Notes under the pieces: model-generated | Told to the model about the DNA's origin: nothing | What the model saw: only the letters and a program-made list of their open reading frames with translations | The model's database searches: none | Assembly: GCA_002704915.1 (NCBI GenBank) | Contig: PAIP01000026.1 | Span: 1-64,000 of the forward strand | Reading direction: 5' to 3' | DNA length: 64,000 nt | DNA from: Parvularcula sp. | Lineage (GTDB): Bacteria; Pseudomonadota; Alphaproteobacteria; Caulobacterales; Parvularculaceae | Position numbers and translations under genes: made by a program | Shown here: one piece after another, positions 45,553-53,433 of the stretch | How the letters are laid out: every line of letters starts with the position of its first letter | Numbering within the stretch: the stretch's first letter is position 1

Positions 45553-47430
45553 TCAATATTTCACCAGCACCGCCTGATCGCTCCGGTCTGGGTTCCGAAC
45601 TCTTGTGGAGGTCAACGTCATGGCTGCAGGCTCACAGGCCATCGTCCACTCGCCGCCGCCGCCCACATAGGATTGGGCGCCAAACCCTTCGCTTTCCGTT
45701 GTGATGCGTCTGCGTTCATAGTCCGGCGCGGAACTCACAAAGCCATCAAGGGACAGACCTTCGATATCGATCTTCAGAACGCCGTCCTCAACCTCCCATC
45801 GGCCATAATGATGATATCTAAAATAGGTGACGGTTGTATCCTCGGCACGGATCGTGTGCGGATCATCAATCGTAAATGTTCCCCCGGCGCGTATGTTCAC
45901 CACCGGACCAGGCTGGGTGTACACGGTTTCGACAGCGCCCTCCAGATCATCGAAAATAGCGGGGATCGACCCTCGAAAGCGAAACTTGTCCTTTGCGTTG
46001 GCCGCCCGAAGTTTTTCTTCCGCCGCGCGAAAGTCATCCATTTGATCAGGCGGAACCATGCCTCTCGCCGCCTCCAGCGCTTCGAGCGCGCCGGCCAGCG
46101 GGTCCTCCGCCTCGTCGTCCGGCGTGGCCTGCTCCATCCAGACGCCGATCTGACAGGCGCAAGTCTTTCCGTCGCTATTGTCCATTGACAGTCTTGCGGT
46201 GAGATTATCGCCCGAGGGCGAAATCGCCGCCACAATCATCGGCGTTGATGGGGTATCGATCTCCACCGTTCCGGTAACGCCGGTCCAGTCTTCATCGCCG
46301 TTTCCGCGAATGGCCAACTGCGCTCCGCCCGTCTCAATTCGCAGTTTCGGGGAGCCGCCTCCGGGAAGGGAAACTTCGCGCAACTGTACGGAGAGCGGCG
46401 GGCCTTCAATGACGGCGTCGCACGCCCGCGTGAGGTCCTGCTCTTCAGCTTCCGCCTGAAACGGCAAAGGCCGCCCGTCCGGCATGGTGATCGTCTGGTC
46501 CGCTTGCGCGATCGCCCAGTCGAGCCAGCGTTCCGGCGGCAATATTTCAGAAGCTCCATCGGGCCGTCTCAGATATTCATCACCGCCGAGACCGACAGAA
46601 AGGACCCAATTCGTATTAAATGCCTGTTCTCCCCAGAAAAAGAATGGCTGCGCATCATAGGAATGCTCCGTCAGCGGACAGGATTTTTGCCGCATGAAAA
46701 ACTCTTCAATGCGATGATCGCGTTCGGTAGCGCCATCGACAATCTTATGCGCAAACCATTCCGCCGATCCCTCGACCCACCAGTGCTGCTCCATGGCGCC
46801 GCGAGTGTAGAACCCACTTTGCATAGTGTGCATCCATTCGTGGGCGAGGCCGAACCGGCGCTCGCGATCAGTTTCAAGCCGGTCGGAAAACACAACGACA
46901 AGGCACAACCCCTCGGGCAAGTCTCCCAAGTCGCCGCCCATTTCGGTGATGACGTGCTTGGTCAGTTGGACATCCCTGTCGTCATCCGCAGCATCGCCTT
47001 CCTCGCCCGTATTTGCACAATCCGTTAAGGCCAGGCTGGGATTAAAAATGTCCAGCCGGCTTTCCACCAGAAGAACCGGACGGTTGGGCGAGCTTGGAAA
47101 ATAGGACTGGATCTCTTCGAGCCGCGGCTCCATGGATTTCAGCAAAAGGAGCAGCCGATCCGGGCGGCCCTCCTCGCTGCGCCGTCGCAATCTGTAAACA
47201 GGCTGATCGCCCACAGAAAAATCTGCTCGGCGCAGACGTCCCATTCCAAAGATTTCGTCCAGCAAAGCATCGTATTCAGCGGGGTCGTAAGGAGCCGATG
47301 GCCTTGTCGGACAGGCGCCTTCGGAAGGCGCAGCAACCGCGAGGCTCAATACCCCCGCGAGCGCAGCCAGACGAGACCGCCGCCGGTTTCCGGTGGGTTG
47401 GCCCCTCGAACCATGCGCGCTGCTTTTCAT
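45553..47430 (-). CDS. Exported zinc metallopeptidase-like protein (HEXXH-x18-E)
   Basis: The protein has 625 residues from the ATG at 47430, with GGAGGG upstream. A signal peptide precedes SEGACP near residue 38. The zinc site is HEWMH at 197-201, followed after exactly 18 residues by Glu220 in WWVEGSAEW, the gluzincin/M1-like spacing. There is no clear M1 GAMEN exopeptidase motif. The remainder (about 300-625) has acidic repeat-like and beta-rich segments, suggesting an extracellular or periplasmic protease or metal-binding domain. Divergent from the CoxE-like VWA gene. I know no close family. Confidence 0.75.
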   Translation of the reverse strand: MKSSAHGSRGQPTGNRRRSRLAALAGVLSLAVAAPSEGACPTRPSAPYDPAEYDALLDEIFGMGRLRRADFSVGDQPVYRLRRRSEEGRPDRLLLLLKSMEPRLEEIQSYFPSSPNRPVLLVESRLDIFNPSLALTDCANTGEEGDAADDDRDVQLTKHVITEMGGDLGDLPEGLCLVVVFSDRLETDRERRFGLAHEWMHTMQSGFYTRGAMEQHWWVEGSAEWFAHKIVDGATERDHRIEEFFMRQKSCPLTEHSYDAQPFFFWGEQAFNTNWVLSVGLGGDEYLRRPDGASEILPPERWLDWAIAQADQTITMPDGRPLPFQAEAEEQDLTRACDAVIEGPPLSVQLREVSLPGGGSPKLRIETGGAQLAIRGNGDEDWTGVTGTVEIDTPSTPMIVAAISPSGDNLTARLSMDNSDGKTCACQIGVWMEQATPDDEAEDPLAGALEALEAARGMVPPDQMDDFRAAEEKLRAANAKDKFRFRGSIPAIFDDLEGAVETVYTQPGPVVNIRAGGTFTIDDPHTIRAEDTTVTYFRYHHYGRWEVEDGVLKIDIEGLSLDGFVSSAPDYERRRITTESEGFGAQSYVGGGGEWTMACEPAAMTLTSTRVRNPDRSDQAVLVKY

Positions 47431-47560
47431 TGCCGCCCTCCCAGAATGAATGCGCCGCAATCATAGGATAACCCATGCCTTGCGCCAAATTTCTCGCTTT
47501 AGCGCCGCGCAAGACTGCATCATGGTCTTTCGTATGGAACGTCACGCGTTAGAATAGGCC

Positions 47561-48736
47561 ATGTTTGCCAAATTTTTCCACGAGCTGAAATCGGCAGGGC
47601 TGCCCGTTTCCTTAAGGGAATATCTCACCCTGATGGAAGCCATGGACGCCGACCTCGCCAGCCGCAAGGTCGAGGACTTCTATTATCTGTCCCGCTCCGC
47701 GCTGGTGAAGGACGAGCGCAATCTCGACAAGTTCGACCGCATCTTCGGTCATGTTTTCAAGGGCCTCGAAACCGTCGGCGAGCAGATCAGCGCCGATATT
47801 CCCGAAGACTGGCTGAAGCTCATGACCGAGCGTTATTTCACAGAAGAAGAAATGAAGGAGATCGAGGCGCTTGGCGGCTGGGACAAGCTCATGGAGACGT
47901 TGAAAGAGCGCCTTGAGGAACAGAAAAAGCGCCATGAAGGCGGCAATAAATGGATCGGCACAGGGGGGACCTCGCCTTTCGGCTCCGGCGGCTACAATCC
48001 CGAAGGCGTTCGCATCGGCAATGAGGGCAAACGCCAGGGCCGGGCGGTCAAGGTCTGGGAAAAGCGCGACTACAAAAATCTCGACGACAATGTGGAGCTC
48101 GGCACGCGCAACATCAAAATGGCGCTGCGGAAACTGCGCCGGTTTGCGCGCGAGGGCGCGCCCGACGAATTCGATCTCGACAGCACCATAGATGCGACGG
48201 CGCGCGCCGGCTATCTCGACATCAAGATGCGCCCCGAACGGCGCAATACAATCAAGGTGCTCTTGTTTTTCGACGTGGGCGGATCAATGGATCCGTTCAT
48301 TAAGGTCTGCGAAGAGCTATTTTCCGCCGCCCGCGCGGAATTCAAACATATGGAGTATTTTTACTTCCATAATTGCCTTTATGACTTCGTATGGAAGGAC
48401 AACCGCCGGCGCTGGACGGAAAAAATCCCTACCTGGGATGTGCTTCACAAATATCCGCACGATTACAAAGTCATCTTTGTCGGCGATGCGTCCATGTCGC
48501 CCTATGAAATAACGGTCCCCGGCGGGGCGGTCGAATATTTCAACGAAGAAGCCGGCGCTGTCTGGATGAAGCGGGTGACGGATATTTATGAACGCGTGGT
48601 GTGGCTCAATCCGGTGCGCAAGGACAGTTGGGACTATGTGCCGTCAACCAAGCTCTTACGCGAATTGACCGGCGATCGGATGTTCCCGCTGACGCTCGGC
48701 GGCATTGAAAAAGCCATGGCCGAGCTTAAACGCTAG
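47561..48736 (+). CDS. CoxE-like VWA domain protein
   Basis: This 391-residue cytosolic protein matches the CoxE/DUF58-type VWA family that partners with MoxR AAA+ ATPases in assembling metal enzymes. The N-terminal half is helical and charged; a Gly-rich linker (residues 126-165) precedes the VWA domain with DVGGS at 238-242 as its metal site. The normal partner, a MoxR-like ATPase, is not adjacent. Divergent from the metallopeptidase gene by 130 bp. Confidence 0.8.
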   Translation: MFAKFFHELKSAGLPVSLREYLTLMEAMDADLASRKVEDFYYLSRSALVKDERNLDKFDRIFGHVFKGLETVGEQISADIPEDWLKLMTERYFTEEEMKEIEALGGWDKLMETLKERLEEQKKRHEGGNKWIGTGGTSPFGSGGYNPEGVRIGNEGKRQGRAVKVWEKRDYKNLDDNVELGTRNIKMALRKLRRFAREGAPDEFDLDSTIDATARAGYLDIKMRPERRNTIKVLLFFDVGGSMDPFIKVCEELFSAARAEFKHMEYFYFHNCLYDFVWKDNRRRWTEKIPTWDVLHKYPHDYKVIFVGDASMSPYEITVPGGAVEYFNEEAGAVWMKRVTDIYERVVWLNPVRKDSWDYVPSTKLLRELTGDRMFPLTLGGIEKAMAELKR

Positions 48737-48815
48737 TTTTCAGTTTCGTATTTTTGTAAAAGGCGCGATTGATGGACGACAACCATCAACCGCGTATGCG
48801 CTTCCAGAAAGGGCC

Positions 48816-49169
48816 TCAAATCGCCGCAGCGAGGCGGAACCGTTTGGCCTCATCCATCGCATCTGACGCCATGAAACGCAGCGTCACGAGGAGCGTCGCG
48901 CGCGCTTCCTGTTTTCCGGGCGATGACCCGACAAGGCTTTCGGCTTCCTGGCAAACCTCGCCCAGGTTCCAGGCCCCGACGCCGCGCGCCGCGCCTTTCA
49001 GCGTATGCGCCGTATTCTTCCATTCCTCATCCACCTGGAAGACATCGAACTGATCCATCAGGAGAGCCACCTGATCGGAGAATATTTCAAGAATTTCATC
49101 GCGAAGTTCGTCATCGCCGGCGACGTATTTTTCGAGATGGTTAAAATCGATAATACTGCTTGCCGTCAT
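48816..49169 (-). CDS. HPt phosphotransfer protein
   Basis: This 117-residue protein is a four-helix HPt domain with phospho-site His55 in AHTLKGAARGVG. It relays phosphate between hybrid kinases and response regulators. No kinase or regulator adjoins, so it is an orphan; the hybrid kinase at 8679-11315, which lacks its own HPt, is a possible but unproven partner. A CtrA-box-like motif lies about 90 bp upstream of its start. The gene starts at ATG 49169. Confidence 0.85.
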   Translation of the reverse strand: MTASSIIDFNHLEKYVAGDDELRDEILEIFSDQVALLMDQFDVFQVDEEWKNTAHTLKGAARGVGAWNLGEVCQEAESLVGSSPGKQEARATLLVTLRFMASDAMDEAKRFRLAAAI

Positions 49170-49258
49170 GTCCAGCTCACTTTGTTGTTGTGCTTTTTAA
49201 TCTGACAAAACCGTAAGGGTGAATTGCTACAACCAGATTAAAATTTTATCCGTCATAT

Positions 49259-49274
49259 TTAACGGCCCGTAAAC
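49259..49274. promoter_or_regulatory. TTAA-N7-TAAAC motif, CtrA-box-like
   Basis: TTAA-CGGCCCG-TAAAC lies 90 bp upstream of the HPt start and between it and the terminator of the acidic repeat gene. It has the same near-consensus layout as the box upstream of the hybrid kinase (11355-11370). Confidence 0.3.
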
Positions 49275-49277
49275 AAT

Positions 49278-49314
49278 AACGCCGCCCGCAAGCATCAAAC
49301 CTGCGGGCGGCGTT
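49278..49314 (-). terminator. Rho-independent terminator, perfect 13-bp stem
   Basis: AACGCCGCCCGCA (49278-49290) pairs with TGCGGGCGGCGTT (49302-49314) around an 11-base loop. On the minus strand it is followed by ATTGTTTAC, a moderate T-rich tail; on the plus strand by TTCATTC. It ends the acidic repeat gene (49355-49840) and may act in both directions. Confidence 0.75.
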
Positions 49315-49354
49315 TCATTCTGGCACGCTTTCAGAAAAAACGTGCGTGACCGGA

Positions 49355-49840
49355 TCAGTTTTGCGGTTCTTCCTCGTCGGCGGCGTCTTCGGCTGCTGCC
49401 TCCATGTCGTCCGCAGCCTCGTCCATTTCGTCGCCGGCTTCGTCGGCCATCTCTTCCATGTCCTCGGCTGCGCCTTCCGCCGCCTCTTCCATGTTTTCGC
49501 CGGCTTCCTGCATTTCGTCGCCAGCCTCGTCGGCCATTTCCTCCATGGGGTCCATGGCGTCGCCCGCCATCTCTTCGGCGTCGTCCATGGCGTCGCCCAT
49601 CGCTTCGCCGGTCTCTTCCATGGCTTCGTCCATATCTTCGCCGGCCTCCTCCAAGGCGCCGTCGGTTGCATCATCGGCGTCATCGGCCATGTCGCCAACG
49701 GCGTCCGCCGCATCTTCCGCGGCGCCTTCGATCGCTTCCGCCGCGTTTTCCAGCGGCTCGGGCGCGTCATTGCCCATAAGCTGAGTCAACCCGATGATAA
49801 CCGCCAGCGCGACCGCGATGACGAGAAGAATTCTAAGCAT
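49355..49840 (-). CDS. Membrane-anchored acidic repeat protein
   Basis: This 161-residue protein has a single N-terminal transmembrane helix (about 3-20) and then a long stretch dominated by Ala, Glu, Asp and Met with no basic residues. MEEMADEAGDEM(Q/D)EA occurs twice and shorter variants repeat around it. The composition suggests one long alpha-helix or coiled coil outside the membrane, perhaps a cation-binding or spacer protein. No family is recognised, and the low complexity also produces long open frames on the other strand. GGGG precedes the ATG at 49840. Confidence 0.65.
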   Translation of the reverse strand: MLRILLVIAVALAVIIGLTQLMGNDAPEPLENAAEAIEGAAEDAADAVGDMADDADDATDGALEEAGEDMDEAMEETGEAMGDAMDDAEEMAGDAMDPMEEMADEAGDEMQEAGENMEEAAEGAAEDMEEMADEAGDEMDEAADDMEAAAEDAADEEEPQN

Positions 49841-50054
49841 GATATGCCCCTTCTTAATGCGTTTGCTTCGCCCGATGTGGGTTGTCGATACGCGACTTCT
49901 ATTCTATGCGCCACGGGCTCCAACGCCACTCCCTCATTGGCGCTTCCTCACCCTGCCGCCTGATTTTATCCCCATGCCGGGGTCCCGTAAATGGCGCCGG
50001 GCCCTCGCGAAATTACGGATTTGACAATAATTCCGGGCGCTTGGAGGTTGTTTC

Positions 50055-50126
50055 ATGCCTGAACGCCGCATAATAAGCCGACTTTCGGCCTATCGACGCG
50101 CATTACCCGGCCAGGAGACCGCATGA
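50055..50126 (+). CDS. Short ORF (23 residues) overlapping the HerA-like gene
   Basis: A strong GGAGG lies seven bases before the ATG at 50055. The 23-codon frame is Arg-rich ([20 protein letters not shown], at most 20 residues) and its TGA overlaps the ATG of the HerA-like gene (ATGA). Overlap and ribosome site suggest translational coupling or a leader peptide. It may be non-functional; no homologue is known to me. Confidence 0.4.
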   Translation: MPERRIISRLSAYRRALPGQETA

Positions 50127-51586
50127 CTGAGACGTCTGTTTTTCTTGGAAAGAGCGACAAGCCGGAAGCGCTTTCCCTCAAATACGCCAATCGCCACGGA
50201 CTGATCTCGGGCGCCACCGGCACCGGCAAGACCGTCACCCTGCAGATTATCGCCGAAGGCTTCTCCGCCGCGGGCGTGCCGGTTTTCGTCGCGGACGTAA
50301 AAGGGGATCTGTCGGGCGTCGCCGAGCCCGTAGAAATGAAAAACTTTCTCACCGCGCGGGCGCTAACGGTCGGCCTCGATCCTTATGAGCCCAAAGGCTT
50401 CCCGGTCTGTTTCTGGGACCTCTTCGGCGAACAGGGCCATCCCGTGCGCGCCACCGTGTCAGAAATGGGGCCCCTTCTGCTGTCTCGCCTTCTCGGTCTC
50501 AATGACACCCAGGAAGGCGTTCTGACACTTGCCTTTCGCCTTGCCGACGACGAAGGCCTTTTACTCCTCGATCTGAAAGATCTGCGCGCGCTTCTTGTGA
50601 CCGTCGCCGACCGGTCGAAGGAGTTATCCGCCGAATACGGACATGTCTCGCGCGCCTCCGTGGGCGCCATCCAGCGCCGGCTTCTCGCGCTTGAGGAACA
50701 GGGCGCGGAGCGCTTTTTCGGCGAACCGGCGCTTGAGCTGAAGGACTTTTTGCGCACGACCGAAGACGGCGCCGGGATCATTAACATTCTCGCGGCGGAC
50801 AAGCTGATGCAGACGCCGAAGCTCTATGCGACGTTCCTGCTCTGGCTCCTGTCGGAGCTTTTCGAGGAACTGCCGGAGATCGGCGATCCGGACAAACCGA
50901 AACTCGTTTTCTTTTTCGATGAAGCGCATCTCCTCTTTGACGAGGCGCCCAAAGCGCTGCTCGAAAAAGTCGAACAGGTTGTGCGCCTGATCCGGTCCAA
51001 AGGCGTCGGCGTCTTCTTCGTGACGCAAAACCCGCTCGATGTGCCGGACAGCGTCTCGAGCCAGCTTGGGAATCGCGTGCAGCACGCCCTGCGCGCCTTC
51101 ACGCCTCGCGAACAACGCGTGGTGAAGGCGGCGGCCGAGACTTTCAGACCAAACCCCGCTTTTGATACGCTGGAGGTGATCACGCAGCTCGGCATTGGCG
51201 AGGCGCTGGTGTCAACGCTGGAAAGCAAAGGCGCGCCGGGCGTCGTTCAGCGCACGCTGATCCGCCCGCCCTCATCGCGCATGGGACCGCTCACCATCAC
51301 TGAACGCAAAAACGTCCTGCGCTATTCGGACATGGCCGATAAATATGACGACGAAGTCGACCGCGAGTCCGCCTATGAAATCCTGAAGGAGCGCGCCGAA
51401 AAACTCGCCGAACAGGAAGCCAAAGCGCGCGAAAAGGAAGAAAAACAGAAATCGTCAAAACGAACGCGCTCGCGCCGGCGGCGCTCCAACCGGCAAAGCG
51501 TCGGCGAGGCCGCTTTCAAAACCGCAGCGCGGACGCTGGCGCGCGAACTGGTGCGCGGCCTTCTCGGCAGCCTGAAGCGGCGCTGA
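50123..51586 (+). CDS. HerA-like/DUF853 ATPase
   Basis: This 487-residue protein belongs to the DUF853 group of the HerA/FtsK-type P-loop ATPases. Walker A is GATGTGKT at about 30-37 ([15 protein letters not shown]) and Walker [11 protein letters not shown] near 270. An Arg-finger-like region and [13 protein letters not shown] follow, and the C-terminal 60 residues are highly basic. Members may be DNA translocases or helicases of unclear role, commonly conserved in Proteobacteria. AGGAG precedes the ATG. It is followed by a CPBP protease gene one base after its stop. Confidence 0.88.
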   Translation: MTETSVFLGKSDKPEALSLKYANRHGLISGATGTGKTVTLQIIAEGFSAAGVPVFVADVKGDLSGVAEPVEMKNFLTARALTVGLDPYEPKGFPVCFWDLFGEQGHPVRATVSEMGPLLLSRLLGLNDTQEGVLTLAFRLADDEGLLLLDLKDLRALLVTVADRSKELSAEYGHVSRASVGAIQRRLLALEEQGAERFFGEPALELKDFLRTTEDGAGIINILAADKLMQTPKLYATFLLWLLSELFEELPEIGDPDKPKLVFFFDEAHLLFDEAPKALLEKVEQVVRLIRSKGVGVFFVTQNPLDVPDSVSSQLGNRVQHALRAFTPREQRVVKAAAETFRPNPAFDTLEVITQLGIGEALVSTLESKGAPGVVQRTLIRPPSSRMGPLTITERKNVLRYSDMADKYDDEVDRESAYEILKERAEKLAEQEAKAREKEEKQKSSKRTRSRRRRSNRQSVGEAAFKTAARTLARELVRGLLGSLKRR

Positions 51587-51587
51587 C

Positions 51588-52193
51588 ATGGCGGATCAAA
51601 TCCCGCCTTCCGAGAACCGCGCCTTTGTTTTTGTCGTCGCCGGTACGGCGCTGATGGGGTTCGCCGCCATCGGCCTCAGCGTCGTAATGAATACGCCGCT
51701 CGGGCCTCAATTCACGGCGGACATCAATGCGGTGCTGATCGGCGTTATCGCAACGACGCCGCTCGCCGCGTTTTTGTGGTGGTTTTCAAACACCACGCTG
51801 GAACATTTCGCCTCGTTTCGAAAGTCGCAGATCAAGTTTTTTTCGGAAATCGGCTTCGCCTTCACGCCGGCCAGGATCGCCGCCATGGCGGTCGCCGCCG
51901 GCGTCTCTGAAGAATTGCTATTTCGCGGCGTGCTACAAACATGGGGCGCCCAACATGCCCCCGAAATCGTTGCGATCATCCTTACCAATATCGTCTTCGG
52001 CATGATGCATATGCGCACCGCGCTTTACGCCGTTATCGCCGGATTAGTGGGTTTTTATCTCGGCGTGCTTTACATGCTGGCTGACAATTTGCTGGCGCCC
52101 ATCGCCGCCCATACCCTTTATGACGCGATCGCCCTTGAATATACGCGCCGCGCCGTCTCTCATTACGATCTTGAAACCGGCGCGGAACGTTAG
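51588..52193 (+). CDS. CPBP-family intramembrane metalloprotease
   Basis: This 201-residue membrane protein has five or six transmembrane helices. The CPBP (Abi) metal-site motifs are present: EELLFR at 108-113, Phe137 and His141 (FGMMH), and His175 with Asp179 (HTLYD). These proteases resemble Rce1 and cut substrates within the membrane; some act on bacteriocins or signalling proteins. The gene begins one base after the HerA-like stop and is convergent with the NUDIX gene, their stops overlapping by four bases. Confidence 0.88.
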   Translation: MADQIPPSENRAFVFVVAGTALMGFAAIGLSVVMNTPLGPQFTADINAVLIGVIATTPLAAFLWWFSNTTLEHFASFRKSQIKFFSEIGFAFTPARIAAMAVAAGVSEELLFRGVLQTWGAQHAPEIVAIILTNIVFGMMHMRTALYAVIAGLVGFYLGVLYMLADNLLAPIAAHTLYDAIALEYTRRAVSHYDLETGAER

Positions 52194-52969
52194 CTGCGCA
52201 TGGCGCTTTCGAGAATTTCCTCCGTCACCGGATAGCCCATATCGTCAGGGATCGTCAGAAACTTCTGACCATTGCGCTCCACAATGCGCGGCTCGACAAG
52301 GCCGACTTTACGCTCCGCTGCGAAACTGAACACCTCCGCCGACGAGGCGCTGACATTGAGCAACTCCACATTACGCGAGGTCGGAAAGATCATTTTGCGC
52401 CGCCCTGCATCGCGGTCGGCGAGAAACGCCGAAGGCGGCGCCCAGACCACCTCCATCGCCTCGCCCCCATCGGCCTCGGCGATCTGGTTCTCCGGCGCCT
52501 TTGCCGCGAAAAACCATGTGTCGTAACGGCGGTGACGCACATCGCCGGGCGGGCGCCAGCGCGCAAAGAAATGCAGCGCATCGAGCGTAAGCCGCAGCCC
52601 TTTGCTCTTGATCATTTCAAGGAAAAGCGCGTCATTCTCTTCCACCTTTTTGCGCCAGGAAGCGAGCGCGTCCGCCTCTTCCTGCCCAACGATACAGTCG
52701 CCGCGCCGGGCCAGCAAAATTCCTGTCTCCTCAAACGCCTCGCGAATGGCGGCGATGCGCGGCGCAAGCTGCTCCTCGGGGATCTCGCGTGTCACGTCGC
52801 AATAATCTTTCCATGCCGGCGCATGATCGCCCGCATCGATGCGCCCGCCGGGAAACACCATGGCGCCGCCGGCGAAGGCGATATCGGCGTGTCGCGCCAC
52901 CATCAGGGCTTCAAATTGCGGCTCGTCACGCAGGAGAATAATCGTTGCGGCGGGGATCGCCTCAGCCAT
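52190..52969 (-). CDS. NUDIX hydrolase
   Basis: This 259-residue protein has the NUDIX box GGRIDAG at 41-47 with REAFEETG at 76-83. The gap between the box halves is longer than the standard 23-residue motif, as in NUDT19/CoA-pyrophosphatase-like enzymes. Such enzymes hydrolyse nucleoside diphosphate linked to another moiety. The substrate is unassigned. The start overlaps a small membrane protein by eight bases, so the two are likely coexpressed. Confidence 0.87.
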   Translation of the reverse strand: MAEAIPAATIILLRDEPQFEALMVARHADIAFAGGAMVFPGGRIDAGDHAPAWKDYCDVTREIPEEQLAPRIAAIREAFEETGILLARRGDCIVGQEEADALASWRKKVEENDALFLEMIKSKGLRLTLDALHFFARWRPPGDVRHRRYDTWFFAAKAPENQIAEADGGEAMEVVWAPPSAFLADRDAGRRKMIFPTSRNVELLNVSASSAEVFSFAAERKVGLVEPRIVERNGQKFLTIPDDMGYPVTEEILESAMRS

Positions 52970-53354
52970 CGAAAAGCCCGTCCTTGCGTTTCATATCTGG
53001 ATGGGCGGTTTTGGCGCCGGTAAGGCGGATGGCCCCATAACCGCCGAGCGCGGTCGCGACAACCGCCCCGGGCCAGAGCGCCCAGGGGAGAGGATTGGAA
53101 AACATGGTGATCATGGCGGCGAGAAAGATCGACGCCGCGCCAAGTCCGCCGAGCGGCGCCCATCGCCGGCCGATAAGAAGCGCCAGCAAGGCGGCGACAA
53201 AGGCGCCGATAAGCCAGCCGACAAGCAGGACCGCGCCATAGACGGGCGAGGCCGGCGCCGCCCCTATGATCGCCGCCCCGCCTCCCTCCACGGTCTTCGC
53301 TGCGGCGAGACCGGCAATGACGGCGACGATTACTGCGGCGAGCGATCTCAGCAT
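52962..53354 (-). CDS. Small membrane protein, unknown function
   Basis: This 130-residue protein has four transmembrane helices (about 5-30, 38-62, 68-86, 92-112) and a hydrophilic C-terminus. It is Ala/Gly-rich and has no recognised motif. The gene overlaps the NUDIX gene by eight bases and starts 79 bp from the divergent recG. No function can be supported. Confidence 0.6.
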   Translation of the reverse strand: MLRSLAAVIVAVIAGLAAAKTVEGGGAAIIGAAPASPVYGAVLLVGWLIGAFVAALLALLIGRRWAPLGGLGAASIFLAAMITMFSNPLPWALWPGAVVATALGGYGAIRLTGAKTAHPDMKRKDGLFDG

Positions 53355-53433
53355 TCGGGGCGGCTCCTTCCCCTTGCCTTTTAGTCCTTCACGCGAAATG
53401 GAAAACCCTTAAAAACAGCGCTATCGAGTTGTT

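Noticed and set aside
49342-49963. Plus-strand frames opposite the acidic repeat gene
   Set aside because: They arise from the low-complexity repeat on the other strand (Arg/Pro or Ser/Ala-rich). The minus frame has a ribosome site, a transmembrane helix and a terminator.
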